From contig NZ_JBHUHX010000059.1 of the NCBI RefSeq assembly GCF_042682685.1, positions 1 to 64,000 of the forward strand: a DNA stretch of 64,000 bases, given 5' to 3'. The notes under the pieces were generated by a model. It had not been told where the DNA came from. It saw only the letters and a program-made list of their open reading frames with translations, and made no database searches. Numbering within the stretch: position 1 is the stretch's first letter; every line of letters starts with the position of its first letter. Position numbers and translations under genes: made by a program. Positions 44,401 to 52,512 of the stretch are shown in pieces. The stretch comes from Imhoffiella fuscus (GTDB lineage Bacteria > Pseudomonadota > Gammaproteobacteria > Chromatiales > Chromatiaceae).

Positions 44401-46194
44401 AGCCTGGCCATCGAAGACCGCGCGGGATTCGCATCCCAGCGCCGACAGCATGGCGACCGCCAGATCCTGATTGATGGCGTTATCGTCGGCGACCAGCACC
44501 TTGAGACCGAGCGGCTCCAACGCACCGTTGTCGGCCGTCACCGCCTCGGTGGAACCGGGCGCGACCCCACCACCAGATGTCACCCTAGCCAGAGTCGCGA
44601 TCAGTTGACTGCGACGCACCGGCTTGACGAGATAGGCATCGACACGCAGCGCAGCCGTGCTCTCGCCACCCCAGTCGTCGATCGTCGGGACCAGCAGAAT
44701 CCGCGCAACCTGGTCGAGCGCTGGCGTTTCGGCGAGCACGGACGGCGAGACCAGCAAATCCAGGTCCTTCAGCTCCGAATCCATGACCAACAGATCGAAG
44801 GGAACGACGCCATCGTGCGCCTCGGACAGGACCTCGCGCGCCTCGCCGGGCTCGGTGCACTCGTACACCAGGACCCCAGCCTCGCTCGCATAGTCGCAGA
44901 GCGTCGTCAGCGCCTGACTCCGGGGGCCGAGCAGCACCATCCTCATGCCCTGAAGCTGGGCGCGTGCCACCGACCAGGGCGCCTCCCATTGGGTGACGGT
45001 CACGGGGAGTCTGAACCCAAGCCCCTCACTGCGTGCGGAATCCCCCAATGTGCTCGCCCCACCCATCAGCTCGATCAGGTCTCGCGCGATCGAGAGACCC
45101 AAATGCGACCCGCTCCCGGCCAGTGTCCTCCCGCCGAGAGCGGCTGAGTCAAACTCGCCGCCGAGCCCCCCCTTCCCGACGACCTGGACCTCGACCCGAA
45201 CCACCGCCCGATCGCCCTCGCGCTCGTCCAGTCGAACCATCAGCAGCAGCTCCCGACCGAGGACGCTGCGAATAGCCGCCGCCCCGAGTATCCCGAGAAC
45301 CTGAGAGATACGGACCTGATCGCCACGGATGGCGTGCGGCAGATCGGGATCGAGTCGAATGACCAGCTCGACACCCCGCTCCCGAGCGCGGTCGGCGAGC
45401 GCGACCAGACTCTCTTCGATGCAATCCGCCAGCACGAAATCGCCGGTGCCGAGTCGAATTCGCCCCGCCTCGATCTGGGCGACATCGAGCATGTCGTTGA
45501 TCGCCGTGCGCAAGGCCCCACCCGAGCGGACCAGGGCGGCTGGAAGACGCCGCTGCTCGCTTGGCAGATCCTCCGCGATCAGCAATTCGCCGATTCCCAT
45601 GACACCCGCGAGATGGGTATGGATCTCATGGCTCATGTTCGAGAGGAGCTGAGACTTGGCCTGCTTGACCTGGTCCGCGACCTCCAGCAGACGCTCTGCG
45701 GCGCGCCTGGCCGACTCCGACTGGCGAATCTGTTGCTCCAGCTCGACATTGGCCTGCGCCAGGTGGCCGCATCGTTCATCGAACTCGTGCTCGATGCGCT
45801 CGCGCTGGCGGAAATACCAGCGATCGCGCTGCCCCAGCTGTTCGAGCCGTTCGAGCAAGGCGTTGAAACCGACGGCAACACGCGAGAGTTGGATGTCCTC
45901 CAGCGGGGCCGCGCGCAGTCCGTAGTCGCCCTCGCGCAGGACGCGCTCGATCAGGGACGAGAGCGCGACGAGCGGGCGGGTAACGCGCCGCTGCCAGCGA
46001 TCGGCGACCAGCAGCCCCATGGAGATGGCCAGCAGCACGACGAACATCAGGAGGGCGGCGTTCGCCACGATCCGGTTCGGGTTCGACTGGATGACCACGA
46101 CCGCCGGGACCAGCAGTAGAAGCGAGGTCAAGATCGCGGCGCCTCGGATGCGCCGGAATGCGTCGCCAAGCGGCGAGCAGGATGCAGACTTCAT
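41428..46194 (-). CDS. Hybrid sensor pseudokinase with receivers, GGDEF and EAL domains
   Basis: A 1588-residue inner-membrane signalling protein: two helices (about 22-36, 45-65), HAMP-like region, His-kinase dimer domain with H189 in MSHEIHTHL, a kinase ATPase-like domain, a receiver-like region, a full receiver (VLVADDN, VLMDCKMPLMDGYEATRRL), an HPt-like helical domain, another receiver (VVDDDPS, LLDAGIPVMDGYE), a PAS-like stretch, GGDEF and EAL. The ATPase N-box is QVLGILGAAAIRSV, losing both Asn residues, and the G1 box is not recognisable, so kinase activity is unlikely. The HPt site has AARALCSAAK where AH-LKG is expected. The diguanylate site reads RLGGDEL, and the EAL domain (E1359) has DNVGTG for DDFGTG and ADGVET for AEGVET. 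The ATG at 46194 follows GGAGGAG; 94 bases after the partner kinase. Confidence 0.85.
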   Translation of the reverse strand: MKSASCSPLGDAFRRIRGAAILTSLLLLVPAVVVIQSNPNRIVANAALLMFVVLLAISMGLLVADRWQRRVTRPLVALSSLIERVLREGDYGLRAAPLEDIQLSRVAVGFNALLERLEQLGQRDRWYFRQRERIEHEFDERCGHLAQANVELEQQIRQSESARRAAERLLEVADQVKQAKSQLLSNMSHEIHTHLAGVMGIGELLIAEDLPSEQRRLPAALVRSGGALRTAINDMLDVAQIEAGRIRLGTGDFVLADCIEESLVALADRARERGVELVIRLDPDLPHAIRGDQVRISQVLGILGAAAIRSVLGRELLLMVRLDEREGDRAVVRVEVQVVGKGGLGGEFDSAALGGRTLAGSGSHLGLSIARDLIELMGGASTLGDSARSEGLGFRLPVTVTQWEAPWSVARAQLQGMRMVLLGPRSQALTTLCDYASEAGVLVYECTEPGEAREVLSEAHDGVVPFDLLVMDSELKDLDLLVSPSVLAETPALDQVARILLVPTIDDWGGESTAALRVDAYLVKPVRRSQLIATLARVTSGGGVAPGSTEAVTADNGALEPLGLKVLVADDNAINQDLAVAMLSALGCESRAVFDGQAAVDACTAESFDAVLMDCKMPLMDGYEATRRLRLRESGGSGRRLRIIALTAHAMEGDQERCQAAGMDDYLTKPISMKSLHRALLRGVGGRVRPVSDLDACEPGVTVDLGMPARLGPDPFCLDDLEAVPVLNPGALDEIGSIDPRSGSALVMRMIASYLDSESTLVARIRAGIEAGQPQGVAEAARALCSAAKTLGAARLATLCARLERSSRAGGAQVPPLRVTSTLEQTAAETRIAIGERFGGTGDRPREIAIADRSSVATPMREFDSLVPMPLSKGQFVEVDDRPSVRDRPLILVVDDDPSTHLLAQTAFEESGLRFAGAWDGQGALEAVRFQRPDLVLLDAGIPVMDGYETCRRFRSLAGFELLPILMLTGLEDLSAVEAAYDSGATDFYSKPVNWRLLVHRIRYLLRNHATLDALHLSEARNAALIAAIPDALMRLDRRGRVLQFKLGRILKRVRETVESRPTVLSDLLPESACALIQRELDTTLAEHGVRELEVELSNDREETLFFDVRLIAVDSEQVILLLRDMTERRRRQRVIHQLAYQDGLTGLANRAQFNQDLDSALTRNRRRDDRIALLFLDLDRFKRINDSLGHGIGDELLRGAAQRLQDAVDEASTGATLRVGSIANTVARLGGDELTVILKGQGVERVAQRVAGHVIERFNEPFLCSGHSIVCTASIGIALSPNDGETPETLLKHADTALYAAKLDGRNTYRFFTASMGESASRKLDIESRLRCALDRGDFKLLYQPTLDIGSGEVLGLEALLRWEDGENGLVEPADFISIAEESGLIVPIGSWMMNELRRQRALWLREGSAWPISINLSDCQFSDERLIEQLVALSQECPAGAIELEVTERLLLTRDTRWIETLALLRARGLRVAVDNVGTGYSSLSLLKQLPIDTLKIDRSLVREIGRDSTSELLVRTLVALGRGLGVRVVADGVETNEQLDFLAREGCHAAQGYPFSAPLAPSQLVFDLSAVGSPPGRGVRTHPGL

Positions 46195-46288
46195 TCCGAC
46201 GGCTCCTCCATCGCTTCGAGCAGTCCCGTATCGAACGTTTCGGTAAAAATTAAGGCGTCCGCTGTCCGCTACAGCACGACGAAACCAA

Positions 46289-48628
46289 TCATCCAGATGC
46301 CGTCCAGCGCCGCAGCATCTTGGCCAAATCGGCCAGCTTGAACGGCTTGACCAGATAGTCATCCATGCCAGCGGCCATCGCCCGCTCGCGATCGCCCTCC
46401 ATCGCATAGGCCGTCAGGGCGATCACAGGCAGATGGCTCCCGCGTGTCTGCTCCCTCGAACGAAGACGCCGGGTCGTTTCGTAACCGTCCATCAACGGCA
46501 TCTGACAATCCATCAGGACGAGGTCGTAATCCGAGCGCGCCAATTCGGCGAGCAGGGCCTGACCGTCCGCGCACATCACCGCCTTGCAACCCAGCACGCT
46601 CAGCATGCTGTCGATCACGTCCTGATTGACCGGATTGTCCTCCGCGACCAGCACCCGCAAACCCAGACTTGGCCGCTCGCCTCCCTGCCGGTCCGGCGCT
46701 GAAAACGCCCTGTCCTCGCCCAGAGGCGAGCTGTGTATCATAGCACCCAAAGCGCGCGTCAAAACGTGACACTCCATGGGCCTCACCAGGCATTCCAGCC
46801 CGTCCCAGCCAGGTGGCTTCGCGCCCCCCGATTCGCGCTCGCACAGCAGGACGGCCCCCATCGCCTGGTCGATCAGGTCGCGTAGCACCCGACCGACGGG
46901 CAGATCCAGCGGGGGTAGCTGCGCCTCGTCGAGAACGAACAGGGAAAAGCCGTTTCCACCAGCAGCCTGGGTGAGCGCCAGCGCCATCGCCTCGCCCAGA
47001 TGGGGAATCTGCAGCACCTCGATACCCAAGACGCTGCAATCGTCGATCAGCCGAGCCGCGCCATCCCGATCGCCGTCAACCAGCAGGACACGGAGTCCCT
47101 TCAGATCCAGAGCCTGACCGGACGGCCCTGGACTCGCCTTCGGCAGGTTCAACTCGATCTGGAACAGGGAACCATGACCGGGCAGGCTATCCAAGGTCAG
47201 CGTGCCATGCATGAGCTCGACCAGCTGCTTGCTGATCGCCAGCCCGAGCCCGGTTCCGCCGTAGCGTCGCGATGTCGACGAATCGGCCTGACTGAAACGG
47301 TCGAAGATCCGCGACTGTTCCTCGAACGAGAGCCCGATGCCCGTATCCTTAACGGCGATACGAATTCGAATTTCGTCATCGGTCTCCTCCAGGCAGCTCA
47401 GGCTCAACTGCACATACCCCGCCTCGGTGAACTTGACCGCGTTCGAAACCAGATTCATCAGGATCTGGCGCAAACGACCGGGATCGCCCAGGACCCGGCT
47501 CGAACAATGCGGCGAAATACGCGTTATCAGTTCCAGGCCCTTGCGGCGCGCCGTCTCGGAGAGTAGGTCCGAGATCCGCCCCATGAGAGAGTGCAGATCG
47601 AACTCGACGCGTTCCAGCTCCAGACGGCCGGCCTCGATCTTGGAGAAATCCAGGACGTCGCTGATGATGTCGAGGAGCGATTCGGCCGAGACCTGGATGG
47701 TGCGCACGAAGTGCCGCTGGCGCTCGTCCAGTTGCGTTCCCGACAGCAGCTCGGCCATGCCGATGATGCCGTTCATTGGGGTGCGAATCTCATGACTCAT
47801 CACGGCGAGGAACTGGGACTTCGCCAGACTGCCCGCCTCCGCCGCATCGCGCGCCTGACGCAGATCCTCATCGCGCAGCTGGATCTGCTCCAGCATCCCA
47901 TTGAAGGCGCGAATCAGGGTGCCGAGTTCGTCCGCTCGACCAACATCGAGCCGGATCGAGTAGTCGCGCCTGGCGGCGAGATTCTCCATCGCACCCGCCA
48001 CCGCATTGAGCGGCATCGAGATCAGACGATGCAGCCCCACCGCCAGCAGAAAGGCCAACAGAATTCCGCACAGAAACACCACCGAAGTCAGCGCTACCTG
48101 ATAGAAAATACGCTGTCGCAACTCGCCCGTGTCGTACTGCAGGTCCATCACGCCAAGCGCTTTGCCCTTGACCGACACCAGCAGGCGCACGTCCAGATAG
48201 TCATCGCAAAAGCGGGTCAGCGGCTCTCCGGCCAACAGCCGGCCGAGCGCCATACTCTCGGGATGCGCGGCCTCGTAGCGATCGATCCGACGGAGCCGCA
48301 ACTCATGTCGCACCTCTCGGCTCCGGTAGCGGGCGAAGAGCTTGCCGTCGAGTGTACGGATACGGATCTGCAGCACGTCGCGCTCGCTGCCCAGCGCATT
48401 GAAGACCTCTTCGGCCGCCTCCTCGTCCATGAAGGCCAGTGCTGCGGCCGTATTGATACTCGCGACGCGAGCCAATGCCGTGACCCGTTCCGCCAGCCCC
48501 GAGCGCATGCTGACGACGTCGGTGACCATGACCACGCAGGTCGAGAGCAACAGCACGGGAACGATGACCAGCATCACCACCGAAACGACCTTCCAGCGCA
48601 TGGAGAGGTCGCGAAAAAACTGAATCAT
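46289..48628 (-). CDS. Hybrid histidine kinase with CHASE8-like sensor
   Basis: A 779-residue inner-membrane kinase. Helices at about 13-36 and 178-199 flank a periplasmic domain containing RVASINTAAALAFMDEEAAE, like the CHASE8 domain of YfiN/TpbB. HAMP follows, then an intact kinase core: H279 in LAVMSHEIRTPMNG, N-box QILMNLVSNAVKFT, G1 VKDTGIGLS and GGTGLGLAISKQL. A degenerate receiver-like region follows, and then an intact receiver (LVAEDNPVNQD, VLMDCQMPLMDGYE). The ATG at 48628 overlaps the stop of the YfiR-type gene (ATGA), so the two are coupled. YfiR normally restrains a CHASE8 partner; here the partner is a kinase, not a cyclase. Confidence 0.88.
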   Translation of the reverse strand: MIQFFRDLSMRWKVVSVVMLVIVPVLLLSTCVVMVTDVVSMRSGLAERVTALARVASINTAAALAFMDEEAAEEVFNALGSERDVLQIRIRTLDGKLFARYRSREVRHELRLRRIDRYEAAHPESMALGRLLAGEPLTRFCDDYLDVRLLVSVKGKALGVMDLQYDTGELRQRIFYQVALTSVVFLCGILLAFLLAVGLHRLISMPLNAVAGAMENLAARRDYSIRLDVGRADELGTLIRAFNGMLEQIQLRDEDLRQARDAAEAGSLAKSQFLAVMSHEIRTPMNGIIGMAELLSGTQLDERQRHFVRTIQVSAESLLDIISDVLDFSKIEAGRLELERVEFDLHSLMGRISDLLSETARRKGLELITRISPHCSSRVLGDPGRLRQILMNLVSNAVKFTEAGYVQLSLSCLEETDDEIRIRIAVKDTGIGLSFEEQSRIFDRFSQADSSTSRRYGGTGLGLAISKQLVELMHGTLTLDSLPGHGSLFQIELNLPKASPGPSGQALDLKGLRVLLVDGDRDGAARLIDDCSVLGIEVLQIPHLGEAMALALTQAAGGNGFSLFVLDEAQLPPLDLPVGRVLRDLIDQAMGAVLLCERESGGAKPPGWDGLECLVRPMECHVLTRALGAMIHSSPLGEDRAFSAPDRQGGERPSLGLRVLVAEDNPVNQDVIDSMLSVLGCKAVMCADGQALLAELARSDYDLVLMDCQMPLMDGYETTRRLRSREQTRGSHLPVIALTAYAMEGDRERAMAAGMDDYLVKPFKLADLAKMLRRWTASG

Positions 48629-49257
48629 GGCGCAACACCTTCGCGGATGCCGGAGACGAGGGTCGAAAGACGCAGCAGCTTCGAGCTGATGCGGATACCG
48701 ACGCGCTCGGCCGCGTCCCGGTCGACGATCGCTCTCAGACGCTGACCGCGACGCACCAGACCGATCATGCCGCCTTCGCGAACGAACTCCTCCGACGCAC
48801 CGATCGTGAGAACCGCCGCCCCCCGGACAGCCGTCAGGATCTGACGCGCACGCGTCTTGGCGCCATGTCCGATATAGAGCAGATGACAGCGACGCCAATT
48901 CAGCGGCTCGGTTGCCGGCATGAGCTGCAAGGCCCGCCCACCGACATGCTCGTCGTCCAGCACCAGCTCCAGACTGGCGCGCAGCGCCTGAGAACCGACG
49001 ACGCAATAGCGGATGGGGCTGGTCGAGGATTCGAACGCGGAGGAAGGCCAGTCGACGAAGACGGCGAAATTGAAGAGGTAGACGGCGCGAACGTCGACCT
49101 CGGAGAAGGTCTCGGCGTGCGACCGAGCCAAAACGAGACAAAGAAGAACGAACCATGCCCAGGACGCGAGGGGACGCCCTCCCAGCGACCGCCCCGCGAC
49201 GCCGGAGTCGGCCTTTGACTCAGGCGCGGGAGTGATTTCCAAAGGAACCTGTCTCAT
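48625..49257 (-). CDS. YfiR-family (DUF4154) periplasmic protein
   Basis: A 210-residue protein with a hydrophobic export segment (LASWAWFVLLCLVLARSHA) and the YfiR core: DVRAVYLFNFAVFVDWP, RYCVVGS, RRCHLLYIGHG and a VLTIGASEEFVREGGMIGLV stretch. YfiR proteins bind the periplasmic CHASE8 domain of a membrane partner and hold it inactive until envelope or redox stress. The paired cysteines (in RYCVV and RRCHL) may form the conserved disulfide. It is coupled to the kinase gene by a four-base overlap and follows the TonB receptor gene by 77 bases. Confidence 0.85.
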   Translation of the reverse strand: MRQVPLEITPAPESKADSGVAGRSLGGRPLASWAWFVLLCLVLARSHAETFSEVDVRAVYLFNFAVFVDWPSSAFESSTSPIRYCVVGSQALRASLELVLDDEHVGGRALQLMPATEPLNWRRCHLLYIGHGAKTRARQILTAVRGAAVLTIGASEEFVREGGMIGLVRRGQRLRAIVDRDAAERVGIRISSKLLRLSTLVSGIREGVAP

Positions 49258-49334
49258 CGACTCGCCATCGTCGACATCGCCCTCAATCCTATCCAGGCGA
49301 TCGATCTGCCAATCGACCGACTAGCCGCCGATCT

Positions 49335-51326
49335 CTAGAAGAACCACTTGGCTTGTAGAAGAAGACTGCGCTCCACCTGGGTATAGATCAGGCCACTCGA
49401 CCCTGAGCCGCCGTGGAAATTGGAAAGCTCCCCATGACGGTCGTCGCCCAGATTCCGTCCGACCAGACTCAATTCCATGTCCGGCGCCAATCGCCACCCC
49501 AGACGCACGTCGACCCGGAGATAGGCGTCGGTGTCATAGTGCTCCAGCCCGTCGACAAAATATAGGTTGGTATCGAACTCCAAATTCGGTCCGAGATCGA
49601 CCCAGGAGCGCAGACTCAGCTGATGGTGCGGGGCCGAATCGTAGATATCGATCGAGGCGATCGAGGCGCTGTCATCGGAGTCCAGCTCCATCTGCAGCCA
49701 GCTATAGGCCAGCTTCAAACGCCAGGCGCGCGTCAGATCCCAGTTGCTCGCCAGTTCCACGCCATAGCCGATCCCGTCCCCCCCGTTGTCGTAGGTGAGC
49801 ACGAACCCGCGTCCGGCCATCTTATAGGTCTGGAGATGATCGTACTGATTGACGAAGGCGGTGAGATCGATCGAGAGATTCTCGCGCGGGCGGGCGCGCA
49901 ACCCGACCTCGTAGGCGGTCAGACGTTCCGACGTCATCTCCGGGTTGCCCGAGATGACGACCGGGCCGGTCATGATGGCGGAGTCGCTCTCGAAGCGGGA
50001 GCTGGTGCGCACCGCGCGCGAAACGGCGGCCCAGAGATTGGTGTCGGCCGCCATGTTCCACAGCACGCGGATGTTCGGCTGCAGCTCCCACTGGGTGTAA
50101 TCGTTGTGTTCGAGTTTGGTGCCGACGATCAGGTGCAACCGCCCATTGGCGAGCGAGAGATCGTCCTGAATGAAACCGCTCAGAATCGTATCCTGCCGGC
50201 GCGAGGGATCGAATCGGAGCGCCGAGCCATAGTCGGTCGAGAGATCGTCACGGGTCATGCGATAACCCAACCCCCAAACGAGCAGGTGCCGGCCCGCAAG
50301 GTTCAGGTCCTGTTTGAGATCGATATCCAGGGTGTCGCGGATCTCGGTCAGGGTCCAGTTGGCACGACGCGTCTGGTCATAGTAGATCTGGAGTGCCAGG
50401 GTCGAATCCATGCCCTGCTGACGCGACCAGCGGCCCAGCAGATTGCCTCCGGAGATGTCCGCCTCGGCGCTGGTCGGCCCGGATCCACTGGCCAGGTTCG
50501 CTCCGGCGTCGCCGTTGTAATAATCGCCCTGCAGGGTCAGCGTGTCTTCGGACGAAAGATCCAGATCGGCGCGAAACCCAAGCTGCCCACCGCGCCAATC
50601 ATCGGCGCCCTCCTCGCCCGAGCGCGTAATGCTGCCATCGCGGTCGAAGCCCTTCGCATAGACGCGCACCGCCTTTCCATCCCCGAGCGGCAATCCATAG
50701 CGGATGGCGCCGGAGGCATGCTCCTCGTTGCCCACCGCGAGGTTGAGCAGCCCCCCCTCTGTATCGTGCGCCGAGCGGGTGATGATATTGATGATGCCGT
50801 TGACCGCGTTGGCGCCCCAGAGTGTCGCACCCGGTCCTCGGATGACCTCGATACGCTCGATATCATCGAGCAGGGTATCCTGGGCATCCCAGTAGACGCC
50901 CGAATAGAGCGGCGTATAGAGGGTCCGTCCATCCAACTGCACCAGCAACTTGCTCGCGTAACGCCCGTTGAAGCCGCGCGATGAGATGGCCCATTTGTTG
51001 GCGTCGATCTGAGCCACCTCGATCCCAGGCACCATGCGCAAGAGTTCGGGGATACAGGTAGCCCCGGAGCGGCGGATGTCCTCGGAGGAGATGACGAACA
51101 GGGCCGCTGCCGCATCCGCATACTTCTGGGGACGTCTGGAGACGGACGTCACCGAGACGTCGAGCAGCTCCTGGATCTTCATCCCCTTGAGCCGCTGCAG
51201 CCGATCCGAAACCAAGAGGTCGTCACCCTGGGCTGGCAACGCACCGAGACAGAACAAACAGACAAACGACCGGAGCAGACGCGAACCGGGGGCCTCGGGA
51301 CGGGTGCGGAATAGCTCCAAGGTCAT
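49335..51326 (-). CDS. TonB-dependent outer-membrane receptor
   Basis: A 663-residue outer-membrane receptor: signal peptide ending LGALPAQG, an N-terminal segment MKIQELLDVSVTSVSRRPQK, the plug domain (ALFVISSEDIRRSGATCIPE, IERIEVIRGPGATLWGANAV, GIINIITRSA) and a 22-strand-type barrel that ends LLLQAKWFF. The plug sequence belongs to a subgroup often linked to YfiR proteins and hybrid kinases. Ligand unknown; no transport genes accompany it. It heads the leftward signalling genes, so it may be a sensor-receptor rather than a nutrient uptake channel. Confidence 0.9.
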   Translation of the reverse strand: MTLELFRTRPEAPGSRLLRSFVCLFCLGALPAQGDDLLVSDRLQRLKGMKIQELLDVSVTSVSRRPQKYADAAAALFVISSEDIRRSGATCIPELLRMVPGIEVAQIDANKWAISSRGFNGRYASKLLVQLDGRTLYTPLYSGVYWDAQDTLLDDIERIEVIRGPGATLWGANAVNGIINIITRSAHDTEGGLLNLAVGNEEHASGAIRYGLPLGDGKAVRVYAKGFDRDGSITRSGEEGADDWRGGQLGFRADLDLSSEDTLTLQGDYYNGDAGANLASGSGPTSAEADISGGNLLGRWSRQQGMDSTLALQIYYDQTRRANWTLTEIRDTLDIDLKQDLNLAGRHLLVWGLGYRMTRDDLSTDYGSALRFDPSRRQDTILSGFIQDDLSLANGRLHLIVGTKLEHNDYTQWELQPNIRVLWNMAADTNLWAAVSRAVRTSSRFESDSAIMTGPVVISGNPEMTSERLTAYEVGLRARPRENLSIDLTAFVNQYDHLQTYKMAGRGFVLTYDNGGDGIGYGVELASNWDLTRAWRLKLAYSWLQMELDSDDSASIASIDIYDSAPHHQLSLRSWVDLGPNLEFDTNLYFVDGLEHYDTDAYLRVDVRLGWRLAPDMELSLVGRNLGDDRHGELSNFHGGSGSSGLIYTQVERSLLLQAKWFF

Positions 51327-51454
51327 TGCGACTCCTGGCGTAACGGGGCGCGATCATTGAGCGGAAGAGTGCCGGCTTGCATTCTAGCCCCAGGCTCGCG
51401 ACCTTACGATACGTCTGGAACCCTCATCCAAAGCGATACCCGAGAGGAGATCCC

Positions 51455-52066
51455 ATGAACGCGCTGACCGTGGAACGCTATATGGGGAACGCCATCGCGC
51501 CCCATGTCTCTGCCCTCGCCGAGCTGAGGATCCGCGTCTTTCGCGAATGGCCCTATCTTTATGACGGCGACCTGAACTATGAGGCGCGCTATCTGGAGAC
51601 CTACAGCCGCTCCCCCGAAAGCCTGTTCGTCCTGGCCCTGGACGGCGGACGGGTCGTCGGCGCCTCCACCGGGTTGCCCATGGCCGACGAAACCGAAGAG
51701 TTCAAACGCCCATTCCTGTCCCAGGGTTACGATCCGGAACGGATCTTCTACTTCGGCGAATCCGTCCTGCTCCCCGAGTACCGAGGACGGGGACTCGGCG
51801 TGCGTTTCTTCACCGAGCGCGAGGACTATGCCCGCCGACTGAAGCGCTTCGCTCAAGCCGCCTTCTGCGGCGTCCAGCGCCCGCTCGATCATCCGCGCCG
51901 CCCGGCCGATTACGTCCCACTGGACGCATTCTGGACCCGCCGAGGCTACGTCAAGCACCCGGAGCTGGAAACGACCTACACCTGGAAGGATCTCGACGAA
52001 ACCGAACAGAGCCCCAAGCCCATGACCTTCTGGCTCAAGACCCTGGAGCCACTCGAAGGGGCCTGA
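51455..52066 (+). CDS. GNAT-family N-acetyltransferase
   Basis: A 203-residue protein with the acetyl-CoA pyrophosphate loop VLLPEYRGRGLGVRFFTERE and the preceding strand FYFGES. The N-terminal ALAELRIRVFREWPYLYDG stretch and the PADYVPLDAFWTRRGYVKHP segment are typical of a conserved proteobacterial GNAT group. The start at 51455 follows AGGAGA; the frame is open further upstream but without conservation. Acceptor unknown. Divergent from the TonB receptor. Confidence 0.85.
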   Translation: MNALTVERYMGNAIAPHVSALAELRIRVFREWPYLYDGDLNYEARYLETYSRSPESLFVLALDGGRVVGASTGLPMADETEEFKRPFLSQGYDPERIFYFGESVLLPEYRGRGLGVRFFTEREDYARRLKRFAQAAFCGVQRPLDHPRRPADYVPLDAFWTRRGYVKHPELETTYTWKDLDETEQSPKPMTFWLKTLEPLEGA

Positions 52067-52107
52067 GGCCAAACCCCACGGACCAACGTCAAACGGAGAA
52101 AGACCCG

Positions 52108-52461
52108 ATGCAGCACACAGCAGATCTCAACCGCAATGCGCGCCGACTCGGCGCCGGAGCCATCGCGCTCGTCATGCTGATCGCCGCCGGATGCGACCAA
52201 AGCGAACCGCCACCGCCACCCGGCCCAGCGGAGCGCGCCGGCAAGCAGATCGATGCAGCCATTCAGGAGGGCTCCGCCCGCGCCCAGAGCGCGCTCGATC
52301 AGGCCAACGACAACATGGAGAAGGCGGGCGCCTCGATCGACAACGCCGTCGACCGTGCGAAGGAAGGGTTGGCCAAGGCCGCCGACGCAGCGGCCGCGCG
52401 GCTCGAAGCCGCCAGCGAATCGCTGGACTCGAACCCCGCCGACGAGGGCGCATCCCAGTAG
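52108..52461 (+). CDS. Small alanine-rich lipoprotein
   Basis: A 117-residue protein with a lipoprotein signal (AIALVMLIAAGC, lipid-modified Cys near residue 29). It is followed by a short Pro run and an amphipathic helical tail rich in Ala, Glu, Asp and Lys (QALDQANDNMEKAGASIDNA-like heptads). It resembles apolipoprotein/LEA-like or Lpp-type helical lipoproteins. It begins 41 bases after the GNAT gene and may share its transcript. Function unknown. Confidence 0.7.
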   Translation: MQHTADLNRNARRLGAGAIALVMLIAAGCDQSEPPPPPGPAERAGKQIDAAIQEGSARAQSALDQANDNMEKAGASIDNAVDRAKEGLAKAADAAAARLEAASESLDSNPADEGASQ

Positions 52462-52512
52462 CCCCTTCCGCGTCCCCAAGTGCGAACCTGGGGACGTAGC
52501 CCGTCCGAGCAG

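Noticed and set aside
43402..45147. 581-codon open frame opposite the large hybrid sensor gene
   Set aside because: It is antisense to a clear multidomain protein; long antisense frames are expected in GC-rich DNA and the translation shows no domain, signal or coding pattern.
48629..49156. N-terminal extension of the hybrid kinase to 49156
   Set aside because: It would overlap the whole YfiR-type gene in another frame; the start at 48628 overlaps that gene's stop as coupled genes do.
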